64,000 nt of DNA. Source: Nepenthes gracilis. Its lineage: Eukaryota > Streptophyta > Magnoliopsida > Caryophyllales > Nepenthaceae. Below the pieces are notes generated by a model that was not told the origin of the DNA, made no database searches, and saw only the letters and a program-made list of their open reading frames with translations. The DNA is taken from NCBI GenBank assembly GCA_033239525.1, contig BSYO01000024.1, positions 3,934,128 through 3,998,127 on the forward strand. Reading direction: 5' to 3'. A program made the translations under genes and the position numbers. Below, piece by piece: positions 31,595-45,030 of the stretch. The first letter of the stretch is position 1, and each line of letters begins with the position of its first letter.

Positions 31595-34500
31595 TTACGA
31601 GGGGTACGACGAACTCGACTGTTTCTTCTGCAGCTTTGCTTTCAAGTGTCTCATCTTGGCTTCAACCCGAGCCGTGAAACCGATCTTCGTCTTCTGCCTC
31701 GCTTTAGAGCGTTCCCTGGACCACATAAACTCGTCTTCGACGTCCTTCTTATAGTACTTGATCTCTTGGATTATATGGTGATCCAGAGGATTGAATGATC
31801 GTTGGAACGAGATGTGAGCAAAGTAAGGGAGGTTGCACGCGACGGTTACCAGTAACGTCGTGGTCCAGTAAATCGGAGCCGGAGCTAGAGCTTCGACGAG
31901 GAGTTGGTAGGCATTGCCGGAGGTGGTCGGAGATAACGTGCCGTAGAGAAAGAGGAAGAGGTACCACATAGCGACGCTGCCCCAGACAAAGAGGTGTTGG
32001 ATCCAAGTGAAATGGCTCATCGTGAGGGCGATTTGGCAGTTGACGGCCCAGATGATGCAAGTGAACATGACGGTGCCGACAGCAGACATGTCGGCGGTTT
32101 GGCCGTCGGCACGGAATGCCTGGTCGTAGAAGATGATGATGTTGAGGAAGAATATTATGAGGGAGGAGTAGAGACCGTTTCCCATCCACCCGAATATCCT
32201 TTGCCAGTCGAAGAACAAGTTTCGCGTTCCTTGCTGATAGAGAGCCGGGAACTGAAAAGATCGAGAAAAAAAAGGGGATTTATTTTATGTATAAAATATA
32301 GAATGAAATACCGGCCAATTTATATCAGTATCATGTTCCTTAGTTTCCAATATTTTTCTATACCTTAACAAAATTATAATATATCGCTGTATCAGTAATA
32401 TATTGACTATAATTCACTAGATATTTTTTCGATATATTGCATGATATTTGTCTTAAATTCTGATTTGCAAAAAATTTGGTGTTTGATACTGATAAGCATC
32501 ACTTGATGTGACCAATTTCGATACCAATCCTTTCATCCATAATTTCCTTCAATGAAAATTATGGACAAAAATATCAGAATTAGATTGGATGGAATCATAT
32601 CGATATTGGATTTTAACATACCAGATGCAACTTCTTACGAAACAGAACAAAACAAAGGGTTATTAGTTAATACATTACTAATGCGATAATAGATTATAAT
32701 TTTTCTCATGATATCAGAAAGCATTGATATTGGATGGCCTGATATTTGCTTTTGAGCGATAAAAATATGAATGTAGTGCAAAATGAGGGTGATTGATGTT
32801 CAAACTTGCCTCCAAGCAGACATCAGAAGAGACATCTTGTTCGAAAACCCCGAGCGAGATGACGGGAAGCGATGTGAGGATCACATTGAAAGACAAAGAG
32901 TACCAATCGTCGTAAATTGACTGACCGGAAAAGCCAGCAAATGCCTCGAAGTAGAAGAGTGTGAGGCCAAACACTATGTTCTTGTAGAAGAAGTAGCATA
33001 TCTGAATTAAGGCAATTGGGCACCAACCACGATGAAAAATTGAAATATATCATCAGAAAAAGTATTGTATGTATAAACATGATTGATTTAATTTGCGTTA
33101 ATTATATATATTTCATGCATATCTTATTAAACATGCAAAAAAAACTTACCATCTGAGCAATTCTCTTGTAACACCAGTGTCCATGGATGAGCAGAAGCCT
33201 CTCCAAAAACTGAAACTGTGCTATAGCAAAGTCACTAGCCATCACCGCCTGCAAATAGCTGAAAACTTAATGAGTATAAATGCAACATTAAGCTTTGGTT
33301 TTTTTAATGGTTCAAACAAATTAGTATGATTCCTATTACTTTGATTGGATTATACGTGATCAATTAGTCCTTTGATTAATTAACAGATCTTTTTTAATTG
33401 ATCTCCTTTCTTTCTTTAATCTAATCCACACAAAAGGTCACATTCCATTAGAGCCTGCAACGAGCTGAAAACTTAATAAGCACGAATGTGATATTCTTTT
33501 TTTTCGTTTCAAGCAAATTGAAATGATGGAAAATTTTCATTTTGAAATCTGTCTAAAGGTATGATTCCTATTACTTTGGTTGGCTTATTTGCAACTGGAT
33601 GTTTACGATATAGATGTGGTAAATAGTGAAACCTTTGATTAATTAACAAATTATTTTTTACTAGCCTTCTCCTTTCTTTAATTTAATCCACGTGAGGTCA
33701 CATTTCAAGAAGAGATGTTATCTACCTGCATTCCTTCGGCCCCACTGATGCCAACTCCGATGTCCGCTTCTTGTATCATCCCTACATCATTTGCACCATC
33801 ACCAATAGCTAAAGTCGTTTTCCTTGTTCCTTCTTTCACTAGCCGAGTCACCTAATGCAACCATGGTTTAAAAAACAATGCAAAAAAGGAAGAGAATTTG
33901 CTACTTCAATATAAAAAGAATTGATGAAAAATATTGACTGATATGTACGGTATTAGAATCTCTAGATATCGATATTTTTCAATATTGCGACAATAGTGAA
34001 GATAATATTGCGATATGTTTCCATATTAGTGAATACTACTTTATCAATTTATGATTTTTAGAAAAAAATTTTTCAGCCGATGTATCACATATCAATACGT
34101 ATTATTCGATATATTCGATACTGATATAACTGTGACCGATACTGATATTTTCACCCATGATGAAAAGCATTGAATGTTTTCAGAAAAGTTGCATTGTACA
34201 TTTTTTCCAAGATAAAGGATTCGAAAATGAGGCATACCAGTGCTTTTTGCTTGGGAGAGACACGGCAGCAAATAACGGAGGCACAATCAACAGCTAGTTC
34301 TAAGAATTGATGCTTCATATCATCCTCTAAAGCATAAGTCAAACCCTTTCCATCAATAATTAAAGCAAATGCAGCATGAGGGTCCTTTTCAAGCTTGATC
34401 ATTTGAGAGGCATTGGTGATTTGCATCAAAATGTTCTCCTTGACAGCCTGATGAGTGACAAACAGCAGCGATTTCTATCACGAAATGAAATCAATTCCCG

Positions 34501-37500
34501 GAAAGAAAATATCAATGCTATCTTGAGAACAATTAAGTATACCTCTTTTGAATCCTGGGCGCTAGCATCCATATGAGATGCCGATATACAGATCTGCTTC
34601 ATGCCTTGACGGAGGAGACTACATGCAAATCTGTGGCAAGAAGAAATAGATTTCAAGGAAGCAAATTTGATAGATCAATTTCTCAATGGCCCAGTTTGGA
34701 TGCTGAAATTGGACCCTGGAATTCAAAATCAGAATTGAAAATTGAGGCCTAACTCCAATTCTTTTGTTTTAGATTTCTAATTCCATGTTCTAATTCATTG
34801 AAACTGAAAAATAGTGCAGGATAATACTTTATAATTTTTAGAGATAGAGTAAGAAATTATAATTTTGAAATTGAAGATTGTCTATTAGTTAGATATGGAA
34901 AAATCCAACAAGGTAACACTCATTAAATAAAATATTTTCCGTTATTTTGACGGAGTATAAGTGGACCAATCATAATTTTATTTTTTAATTTATGTTTTAA
35001 AAAATTATATAAAAATATTATTTAAAAAATTTAAAAGCAAATGTTCCAGTAAGGAATGTTGTCTAAAAATATCTTAAAATTAAAAAATATATAAAATATT
35101 ATCTATATCCAACAATAAGATTTCTTCATAATTATATTATATCGAATTTCATAAATTAAAATTCAAATTTATATTTGACTAATTTTTTTTTTAATGTATG
35201 GATTTAAAAATTAACCATATATTAACTTTATTTACTTTCAAAATTGTAATACTATATGTACTCTAAACCATTATGCAAATATCAACGAATATGTATTGAT
35301 ATTGGGGCTACTCCGTATCAATAATATATCGCAGATATCAGCTAATATGACTTTGTTAACTTTCGATTTTTAAAAATTTTTTGCCTTTCAATATGTCCGA
35401 TATTGATATGTTATTGCCTGATATGTCCATTAACAATATAGTCAATAATAATACCTATACTAATATTTTTATCCATGATTCAAACAATAGAATTTGAATT
35501 CTACTCAATTCCAATTCCAATAGAATTGGAAATTTCAAATTCCAAATCCAATTATGCAATCCAAACAATAATAGAAAATTAGAAATATTTTGCAATTTGT
35601 CAGGAACAAACCCTATGTTGATTGCAGTTTCCATTTTGTCCCCAGTGAGAACCCAGATCTTTAGCCCAGCTTGGGCAAGTTTATCTATGCATTGGGGCAC
35701 CTAGAAAAGTGGAACGTTTGAAGGAAAAAGAAAATAAGAACTCAGAATGACATAAGAATATGCAAATAATTCAATCTAATTCTGGAGCAATGAGAGTCAT
35801 ACATACCCCTTTCTGCAACTTGTCTTCAACAGCTGTTGCACCGACAAGGATTAAATCCCTTTCCATCATATCCGATACCCGTTCCAGCATTGCCTCTCTA
35901 TCACTCCCAATGGAGCTCTTTGCTTTCTGGAACTCATTATTCCAAGCAGTGAACTCAGTTTCTTCAAGTCTTTTGTAAGCGAGCGCTAATGTGCGGAGCC
36001 CAGCGTCACCATATTCATTCAGATGTCTAGTAGTAGCTTCCAGATACATTTTTCCATTTTTTGAAAGCCGATCGAAAATTATGCTACATAATTAATGTGG
36101 CATAATCTTAAAATCTTAACATCAACACAGGAAAAATGAAACTAAAAAAGGAGGAAGATGATGCAGAAAGGAAGAAGAATCCAAAGGAGATCGGCTGCTC
36201 CTAGCCCAATCAATTTGATAAATCAAGTTCAGATTGACAAGAATATTGAAAAGCATTACTTCATAGTAGAACACAACTAAGCAATGGTTGAGTTGTTATC
36301 ATTTGAATGCGTGGTCATGAGTTTCTTTTTGGAAATGGTCTCTTGCATAATGCAAGCTAAAACTATGTATAATAAACCCAAAGTGATTCAACCTTTTCCT
36401 GGACCACGTGCATAGAGCGAATATTGTGCACTGGGCTGCTAGCACTAGAACACAATTAGGCATGCCCTCAATGCCATAGGAGAGCAAGCTGATATATTCA
36501 GACAGTATACATTAGTAACACCAAATAACAACCATTGTACAAACCTGTCAGCGCCTTTACACAGGAGAAGAATCTCGCCATCCTCATCCCGCACGATTAC
36601 AGACATTCGCTTTCTTTTGCTAGTGAAGTCCAAAAGTGTCAGAATTTTGTACTCCCTGATCAATTCATTGGGGGAGAAACAGATGCTCATGAGAGTAAGA
36701 ATTACAAAGAAGAATCATTGGAGAAAGAATAAATAGTAACAAATAAAATCGATTTATAACCCAACCTATCAACTGGTTGTCCGAACAAGGGGTATCTCTG
36801 ACGGACAACAACACTTGATTGAGTTCTCTTACAAAACTCAAAACCAAACTCCCTTGCTGCAACAAGAAACGCTGCTTCATCGGGAGACTCTGCTTCATAA
36901 GAGAAAGAGCCCGTCTCTTCATCCAGTTCAGGAATTGCAGTGTGACAGATGGCAAGAATGCGAAAAAACAGAATAATTGTTTCCAAATTTGGCTCGTTTA
37001 ACCAGTTTCCATCCGTGAGCCGGCTATCCTCAAAGCTGAATCCCTTTATCAAATGTTTATCATCCTTTCCATCCTTGGAAGTAATTACAGTTTCCAACTC
37101 AATCTCTGATGCTTCAAAACCACTGTTAATCTTCTCCATCTGATGAAAATTTGGCATTTTTGAATTATGCTCTTCAAGATCCATAGCCATCTGCTTCGCT
37201 GCTGCGATTTCGACTTCACTATTACGTGTACCATATGCAGTACCTGAAATGGAACACTTAAGGAAATCCATCTGATTACACGTCAAAGTGCCCGTTTTAT
37301 CGGAAAGGATTGTTTCAACCTGGCCTAATTCCTCATTAAGATTTGATGTCCGTGCTTCGGCACACGTGCCAGAATCTTCATCATACATGTGCATGTCCTG
37401 GTTAATGAAGATAGCTTGCAGAAACTTCACAAACTCAATTGACACATACAGAGAGATTGGTATTAAGTATCCATAAAGGATGAGTGCAGTAACAAGATGG

Positions 37501-38579
37501 AAAAGGCCAGATAAGGCTGGTTGATGTGGATTATACAACTTATTTTTTGGGTCATTTGGCTGTAAGTACCATTGATTTGGAGTCGCATATCTCGTCTTCA
37601 CAGCAAAACCGACTGAGCTGATCACCGATATAAACACAAGGGCAGAGAAAAGGATGTAAATGATATAGTCCATTTTCCTTTCCACTGAACTTCTTTTTGA
37701 AGGAGATTCTGTAGCATTTTGCATCACTTTTGTATCGTGACCCGTAAAAATTACCACTCCAAATACATAAGCAGTATTCCTGAGCTTTGAATCCCTTAGA
37801 AGAATCTGGCTTGGATCAAGAGGATAAATCTGACGATCATACTCAAGATTACCGACAAATGTATAGAGACTGGAATTGGGATCTTCGCATTTGATTATAC
37901 CTTTGAAATCCTTAAAGGTGGCATCATCATCTAAGAACAAGCTTACTTCCAAAGATCTTTTTACCTTCAAGTTTGTCTCACCATCTAAATTCATAGTCTC
38001 CACATAGCAAATACCGTCTTCGTAACTCGAAGATAATAGCAGCAGATCTGCAGGAAAAAACTGATCCTTATCCACTTTGACCACATCTCCAACTCGAATA
38101 TCTCGCCATGACTTATAGCCAAACACACCACCTTCTTTATGAACATTGACTTTCCGGTTATTGACCTTCATATCCTGAATAAACCTACGCCAATCTTCCA
38201 CAGCCTCCTTAGCCATTGTAAGCCCAACCACGATGGCCAAAGGTGCAATCATACTCACAGCAGAAAATGGAGATATTGATGTGAGTGACAAAATCGCCGC
38301 CAAAAGGAAGTATATGTTAGCAGCACGGCGGAATTGCTCGAAAAGAGCTTTAGGAAGAAATGTAAGGATATTATACTTGGTGGTTGATATATAATTGGAA
38401 GGGTATCTAAGAGGCCTTTTCTGGTGGACAAGAGGTTGGTTGCAATACACAATTCGTGAATAGCCGGGCCTATCGGGTAATGAGGTTGACTCAAGAGTCT
38501 CATTTTCATTTGGCCTAAGACAAGAGAATGTGTAAAGACTGCTTCGTCGAAGCCTGGCCCTTATCCTTCCCCGTGTCAT
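31595..38579 (-). CDS. ALA: P4-type ATPase, phospholipid-transporting flippase (ALA family)
   Basis: This is a complete 1220-aa aminophospholipid flippase, a membrane pump that moves phospholipids between leaflets using ATP. Ten coding exons: 38579-36766, 36655-36545, 36083-35807, 35700-35612, 34630-34543, 34447-34238, 33851-33726, 33248-33150, 33001-32810, 32251-31595. All junctions keep frame (3663 nt). Landmarks: DGET at 199-202, PISLYVS at 374-380 (the P4 form of the M4 motif), DKTGT at 427-431 with the phosphorylated Asp427, KGAD near 638, TGDKMET 753-759, GDGAND 880-885, then C-terminal membrane segments. The opening [17 protein letters not shown] and the [17 protein letters not shown] block resemble the ALA8-12 group of Arabidopsis. 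The start was chosen because it directly follows a leader-intron acceptor. The last intron is GC-AG. The symbol is family level. Confidence 0.96.
32370..32560. repeat. Possible diverged dispersed repeat in flippase intron 9
   Basis: AT-rich sequence with ATATCG, GATATT and GATACC words ends near CTTTCATCCATAATTT, resembling the end of the copies at 9370 and 33930. Similarity is weaker than among those. Confidence 0.35.
32810..32810 (-). other. GC-AG splice donor of flippase intron 9
   Basis: On the gene strand exon 9 ends in GAG at 32810 and the intron begins GCAAGT. The next exon starts after TTTTCAG at 32251. The nearest GT (in AAGTTT) would break the reading frame, so the GC donor is the frame-keeping choice. 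AG/GCAAGT is the consensus of known GC-AG introns. Confidence 0.8.
33930..34163. repeat. Dispersed AT-rich intronic repeat, copy in flippase intron 6
   Basis: It aligns by eye with 9370-9606 and 35275-35480 and ends GATATTTTCACCCATGATG. It lies between exon 7 and exon 6 of the flippase gene. Confidence 0.6.
34690..35575. repeat. AT-rich repeat with inverted ends in flippase intron 4
   Basis: The left end contains GTTTGGATGCTGAAATTGGA. The right end, read on the other strand, contains GTTTGGATTGCATAATTGGA. The interior aligns with 3829-4440. Inverted ends and an AT-rich, non-coding interior suggest a miniature or non-autonomous DNA transposon. No target duplication could be defined. A copy of the dispersed repeat (35275-35480) is nested inside. 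Confidence 0.5.
35275..35480. repeat. Dispersed AT-rich intronic repeat, copy in flippase intron 4
   Basis: Shares blocks and order with 33930-34163, including a CGATTTTTAAAAATTTTTT stretch and an end at ACTAATATTTTTATCCATGAT. Confidence 0.55.
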
Positions 38580-39510
38580 CTGTTGGGGTTTGTACCTCAA
38601 GAGAATCACAATCAACACATACTTAAGGAAAGGGATTCCCAAATCCTATTTCAGAGAATAATCTCCATGATTTTTTGGGTCAGATTGCCTTGCCGCTACC
38701 AGATTTTGAACAAATGAAACCAACCAGATAATATATTTAGTCCACAATGCTTATATTTGCGAAGTTTCAACAAGCCAATACCAAAAGAAAGAATAACGAG
38801 CAGAAATTATAACTCAATCACTTGCATCAGAACCTCAGTTCCAGTTGAAGTATAAATTATGATAAAAATTCAACACCGGGGAAATCTTCCATAAACCATA
38901 TCTGGCAGTTTTTCAGCCACGAGATCTATAGTTTTCTAGGATAACTAGAGCCAAATCTGAGAAAAATCTACAACAGCAGTAATCAATGATCCCAAATTAT
39001 TAACATAACAACGTAATTAGAAAAAAAATAAAACAATGCGCCAAAGAACAATTGCAATTGAAACAGAAAAGCTAACGAAAATGGATTCCACAGCTGAAAA
39101 TATAGATCAAACAATAGAATTCAAAGTCATCTTCCACAAAGTTTCAAAAATAAAAAAGCGATCGAGAGCGAAACAACATACATTGCCCAGCTAAAAACAG
39201 ATATAACAGCATCAAATTCAAAATGTGCCAATAATCCAAAAAAGAAAAAAGAAACGCTCCGAAACAGAACTAAATCGAGCAAACCCTGCTCCCCCCCCCC
39301 CAAAAAAAAAACAGATCATAAGAAATTGTACCTGCAGCAATCCCGTCGATTGACCGCTTTAGCAGAAATGCCGCAAAACTAAATGGTCAAAAAAAATTCA
39401 ACAGTATTGAGAAAAGAGAGCCCCTGAGATGCAGAGATCACGGAGTCCGTTTGAAGAAGAGAGGGAATCTAGATAGAAAATGGAGAGAGAGAGAGAGAGA
39501 ACAGTGTTAT
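38580..39510 (-). promoter_or_regulatory. Flippase 5' leader with intron and CT-rich start region
   Basis: On the gene strand a leader exon ends CTGCAG at 39332 with donor GTACAA, and the acceptor CAACAG abuts the start codon at 38579. The leader intron is thus 39331-38580, about 750 bp. Upstream, at 39480-39502, a (GA)n run on the plus strand reads CT-rich on the gene strand, typical of plant leaders, so transcription probably starts near 39500. A run of C followed by A lies in the intron at about 39290-39310. Confidence 0.55.
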
Positions 39511-39975
39511 ACGCCATTTCTCCGTCCCCCAAAATCATCGAACCAACAGGCTAGATTTACCGGCCCGAGTTAATATTCTAATTAATTACTAAACAAACAT
39601 ATAAACATAATTTTCAAAAATATAATAAAAATATAAACGTTTTTTTATTTTTAACAAAACATGATAAATATTTTAATTTTAATTTAAAATTAATAACGAA
39701 TATTTCAAAAAAAATAAAAATTAAAAGACGTCAAACAATTGGGTATCTGCATTTTAAATTAATTCTAATGTGGAAAATAGCTACGACACAGTCAAATGAA
39801 CTGTCAAAAGGAAGGAAAAAAAGAAAAAGAAAAAGAAAAAAAAAGGAGACAGGGTACAAATAAGCTGATTTTTTAAAATAATTTTGTTATTATCTCTTAA
39901 AATATTAAATTTATTTATTATTTTGATAATTAATATTATTTAAAGAGTGACAAATAATTCATATTAAAATTAATC
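39511..39975. other. AT-rich intergenic sequence
   Basis: No gene is seen. It is AT-rich with A-rich purine runs near 39810-39850. Confidence 0.5.
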
Positions 39976-40540
39976 GGTCTTATAACCTTATTGGCTGACC
40001 CAAAATCAATGTCATTAGTGGACGTGCCCAGGGGCTGAAGCCCAACGAGATGTCGTAAGGTGTGAAATCCAGAAGGCGCCGTGGCAGGCCCAACTATAGC
40101 CCAGAGCATAATGGGTAAGTGGAGATAAGTATCGAGCAAGTTCAATAGACGACCCCACATGAATCGGCCAATGGCAACATAGGGAGCCCTCTAACTCAAT
40201 AGCCAACAACCCGAATAGAGCAACAAGCGTGTGCAGGAGACACATGTCATAATCGCTGAGATAGCTTGGTAAATATGTATGGAGAATCGCTCAAGATCGC
40301 ACGGCAACCCCAAAAGGACAACTGTCATTACAGGCCACTAGAACCGTTTGGACAACCCGGTGAATCCTCACAGGGTAGTTGTCACTAGCCTTGGTGCCTA
40401 AGCCATGTTAAAACGGCGCCAACATTACAAATACCGCTTCATCTTTGGTAGAGGGAGAGAGAATAATTCTTACCCCCAGTTGTTTAGAAATAACAAAGAA
40501 CTCTCTTCTATTTTTTCCATCATAAATTCAACAGAGTATA
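39976..40540. mobile_element. GC-richer island, possible LTR fragment
   Basis: This block stands out from the AT-rich surroundings. It contains GCCCA-type words as in the Tat-like LTRs of this window, a GGCGCC near 40417 and a GA-rich patch at 40450-40462. I could not align it to a specific LTR here or find paired ends. Confidence 0.25.
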
Positions 40541-42342
40541 AAGTTCAGGTTTGAATTTGATAAATAAGATAGATGAGAGTGTTTATAATAACAGGCAAAT
40601 AAAAGACTTTCTTAAGATTAAATTAATTACATATTTACAAAACATCATCTCAATTCACCCTATTTTATCAGATCTAAGATGTGATATGATTCTCAATCAT
40701 TTGTGTTATAAAATTTTGCAAAGGGGTAAATCAATTTAACATCGTTACAAAAAATTTCAGGACGTGATAGTTGTCTTTGGATTTGGACAAACCGTCCATA
40801 TCATATGTTAATGGATTAATATAACTTTTTATTGTGTTTACATTTCTCAAAAATTATTTCAGTAGAATACTGGTTAGGAGAATTTAAAGAGTATTACGAC
40901 ATTAAGCTTTTTAAGGTTTAGTCAAGGCTTAACTAGAATCCCACCACGCGTCATATTTAGTTTGGTATTGTTGTTGCATTTGATTTTGAAAGTTCTAGTG
41001 ATGTTACTGAGGAATGTCATTTGAATTGATTCGTGTTTATTCAAAACAAAAAAAATTATTTTAAAATTAATATTGATTATCTAGATTATTCACCGATTAA
41101 AATAAAAAAATAACTAATTTCTATTAATAATGATTTTTTAGTATTTATTTTCTATTCAAAATTGTGACAATGAATACCTAATGAAAATATCGTTATCCTA
41201 TAATTTAATATTCTCTAAAATAAAGGTACAAAAAGTAAAAATAAGAAAGTTCCTCGTTCTTTCATAATAATAATGCCAAAAATCCAAGTAGGCCCATTCC
41301 TCTTTATGTTGACTAGTACTATTTGCCTCTCTTCCTTGATATTTTTATATTTAATTTGTTATTTTTTTTTATTTTTGTGCGTGATTTAGACGGTGACAAT
41401 ATTGATAATAGCAATGATACCGATTGTCACCTTGATATGGAGTTGACACTGTTGACCATGATGAATGTGCTAATTAGGGATAGAATGTTATAAAATAGAA
41501 TAGGCTGTCACAACTCTGATATGATCAAATAATAATTAATAATAACTAAATCTAAATAAAATTTTTTTTATAACTGATTAAATCTCAAATAACCTAAATA
41601 TCAGGTTATACTCAACAATCCCATAAGAATCATAACAATATATTTTTTACAAATAATGATGAATATAGGATCTGATTGAATTAAATTAAATCTGGCTTCA
41701 CAAATAAATTATAACAATTTGTTCAATTCAAGCCTATCAATAACAAAAATTGTCAAAAAGATATCTAAATTATCACCATATAAAATTTATATGAAAATCT
41801 AACTAATATATTACTTTTAGATTATACAAACTGCAATAAGTTAAAATATACGAAATATCCCAACAGAAGTCCCCTGTACAAATCAAAATATAATATAATA
41901 TAAATAAATAAATCTTTGAGCAACTCCCATCCAAATTTTGTAAGTATTCAAACCCCTCAAATCTAAATGTCTAAGATAATACAACAAATTATGAGTTTAA
42001 AATTTAATAGATATATACATACGCGCATACACACACATATGGACACTAACACATGCACACACAAATCATGTGCATAAAACAGATAGAAAGATAAAAAATC
42101 ATAAAAACTCGTAAAATCCAATATGTCCAATGTTCCAAACATATAGTCTAAGTAATAATTTCGTCGTAAAGTTTGAAACACGAATGTGAATATTGAATAA
42201 TATAAACTATTCGAAATCATTTAAAATCCAAATAATATAATTTTGAAAGTTTTAAATGTCTAAAGTGTTAGATAAATCTAACTGTTGTGTTAAAATTTAT
42301 AAATATTAAAAAATTGATTCATTTGAAAATGTAAAATACGAT
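40541..42342. other. AT-rich intergenic sequence
   Basis: No gene or recognisable element is seen. Codon-scale stops are dense in all frames. A few CA-rich bases lie at 42020-42065. Confidence 0.5.
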
Positions 42343-43377
42343 TGATTGGTATACCGTAGTTGGGCTGGCCCAACGGTCAAAGAAGGCCCAAATAGCCTGT
42401 TGGACGGTCAACTCCAACGTTGGCCCAACAGGAGGTGAAGGCCCAAATCCTGAAAGACCCAAACGCTCTTCCAACGGTCAACGCCAGCGTTGATCATTGA
42501 GACACAGGCGGGCGGCTAACATGCGCCTAGGACAATCAACCCAAGCGTTGACCGGAATCACTGTAGTAACAGGCCAAAAATAAGAGGCTTTTCACGGGCC
42601 TGGCCCACTTGAGCTCACGATTCAGCAGACGACCAGCAACGACTCTTTTAGGACATTTTACGAACTTAGCTAGCACCCAAAAAGGATATTGACAAAATCA
42701 ACGCCCTTCCCATGAGGAAGTCGCAAGATTTTTCCAATCTCCTGCCAACTGGGGCTCTCTAACGGTAGAATGCAGAGAAGGAAGATAAGCAACTTGGAAA
42801 GCCGCTGAACGCCGGAAAGGGAAGTAATCTCAACCAGTTTGGCAACTTGAGCCTCCATATAGAAGAAAAGCCAACCAGAATAACACAGGGGATTACACCT
42901 TTCAAACAAGGAAGATCACCCTGTCATCCTTTAAGTAAACCATAGAATTCTCATTCAAGGCATGCAAAACTTCTACTCACACAACGCCCACAATGACAAC
43001 TAAGACAAGCATACAATTCTTTGCTCCCTACAGACACTCAGAAAATCCAAAGCATACAAACGTGCTTCTGACAGCCGTTTACTGCCTCCCCACCATTCAG
43101 ATTTAAGAAGAAGGCTTTGCCTCTCTTTCATCTAAAGATCCACACACTCTTGCACACTCTCTCTCTTTCAATTCTCAATTTCAGTAACCTTCTCAGATTT
43201 CAGAGGCTGTCTACTGACTTGAGCGTTGGAGTGTTTTCGGTGGGACAACTTTCCATCGACACATTGACCTCCTATTCGTCTCAGTGGTATACAGGATCCA
43301 AACTAGTGAACGAAGCCGGAACCAGAATAAGTGGATCAGTCTGAATTTGTTCGAAATTCGGATCCAAGGACGCATCA
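42343..43377 (+). repeat. Left LTR of the 9.4-kb element
   Basis: This 1035-bp LTR starts TGATTGGTATACC and ends ACGCATCA. It aligns throughout with 50759-51776. The primer-binding-like block TTGACGCCGTCTGTGGGA follows at 43378. Confidence 0.9.
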
Positions 43378-43461
43378 TTGACGCCGTCTGTGGGAAGTGC
43401 TTACAAAAAGCCAACCATAATTCCTCATAACGCTCTCTTTTCACTGCCAGATTCATCCGCA

Positions 43462-44964
43462 ATGGTGAATATGAGAGCCTAAGCTAGCAATCCCGCTAGA
43501 GATGCCATTTCACCTGACTAGGACCACGCTGCTGGTATCCTGGTCAACGGGACAACGGGCGGGGCACCAGCGCCCTTCTTTCAACAACTGATGGAGTAGA
43601 TGCAAACCAACAACTGTCTGCTCTAAATACTCTACTCTCGATAAGAGCAGCCACAACAGGTGGCTCCGCTAGCAACTGTCCCAGCGCCGGCCACCAAAAA
43701 AGGCGGCCAAAGGAAAAAGAAGCCGGCCAGAAGGCCCGAGAGGCTCACGAATAATCCAATCCATCCTCTTTGCGCGTTCCCAGACCAAAATAGGCTGAAG
43801 AGCGCTCTGGGAGCACAATGTCAGGAGAAAGTCCGGAGAGAAGAAATCCCTGATATACTCAGGTAGAAAATGGGAACTCAGTCCAGGAGCGAGCCTCCAG
43901 GGATGCCAGGTCCGCTGGAGGCAGCAGCAGGCAAGCTACTGGACCCTTCGGGGACAAAACAGAGTTGAGAGCTTACATCAACTCTAAGAGATCTGCCAAC
44001 GCTGCTTGCACAGATCCGCGGGTGGATAAGATTTGAAACCACGTGTTCAAGGACGATGAGCGCGCTGTTGACCTTGACAGATCTCCTTTCACAGCTGAGA
44101 CCCTGAACCGTCCACTGCCCACAATGTTCAAGATGCCCTCCCTTGACTCATATGATGAGAGCAGTGATTTAGTTGATGATTTGGATCACTTCCGCACGCA
44201 TCTGAGTTTACAAGGGTTGAAGATTCAGCGATGTGTTGTTGCTTCCCGCTCACGCTGAAGGGAGACACCATCATCTGGTTTCATCACCTCCCTTTAGGCA
44301 CCATCAGCAATTTTCGAGAGCTCACAGATCAGCAAGCCTCAAGCTGATGGGAAGAGAAGCAACTGTGGCACCTCTCCCACATCAAGCAGAAGTCAGGAGA
44401 GAACCCTCGGCTATTTCTGGACCATTTTGTGGAAGAGGTCAGGCATATTCCCTGGATCACGGAGGAGATGAAACTGGGCAGTTTCATCTCCGCACTGACC
44501 TACGGGGACTTCTTCAAGTACCTGGCCTATAAGAACCCCCAGACCTTCCGGGAGGCAGAGTCAATCACCCGGGCATACCAGCGACAGAGGAGGCCAACGA
44601 AGTAAAACGCCCAGAACGGGCAGATCAGCCTTGATCATTTCCTGGAGAGAAAAAAAGAAAATACGGCGGCAGTGATCACTCCCGCCGGAAGTAGCACAGG
44701 ACTGGGCCTCTAGAACGCAGAGATTACGGGCCCATTAACTTTACGCCCCTGACGGACACACGCTCGAATGCCCTCATGCAGATTCGTGGAGAAATATTCC
44801 TAAGGTGGCTAAAACCACTGAAGGATACTGGAAACCAGTCGAAGTACTGCAACTTCCACTGCTTTGCTGGACATTCTACTGAGGATTGCAAGACGTTGCA
44901 GAGGGAGATTGAGGAGTTGATTCGCAGAGGCCACCTCACCAAGTTCGTCAAGGGCTTTGGGTAG
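43462..44964 (+). pseudogene. Broken gag of the 9.4-kb element
   Basis: ATG at 43462 is soon followed by in-frame stops. The gag core is recognisable in pieces: LDHFRTHLSLQG at about 44187, then a shifted frame with PLTLKGDTIIWFHHL, then EEVRHIPWITEEMKL and a QTFREAESITRAYQ-like segment to 44580. A Cys/His block CNFHCFAGHSTEDC, followed by LIRRGHLTKFVKGFG and a stop at 44964, marks the C-terminal nucleic-acid-binding part. Confidence 0.75.
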
Positions 44965-45030
44965 AATTCTGGAACAGTTGGCAGAGAAGGGCAGGAGCTG
45001 TCTCCTCCCCGAAACTGGGTTGCTGTAGGG

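Noticed and set aside
31749..32368. Open frames on both strands overlapping the last flippase exon
   Set aside because: The minus frame that matches the flippase C-terminus explains the region; the other frames are overlaps without motifs.
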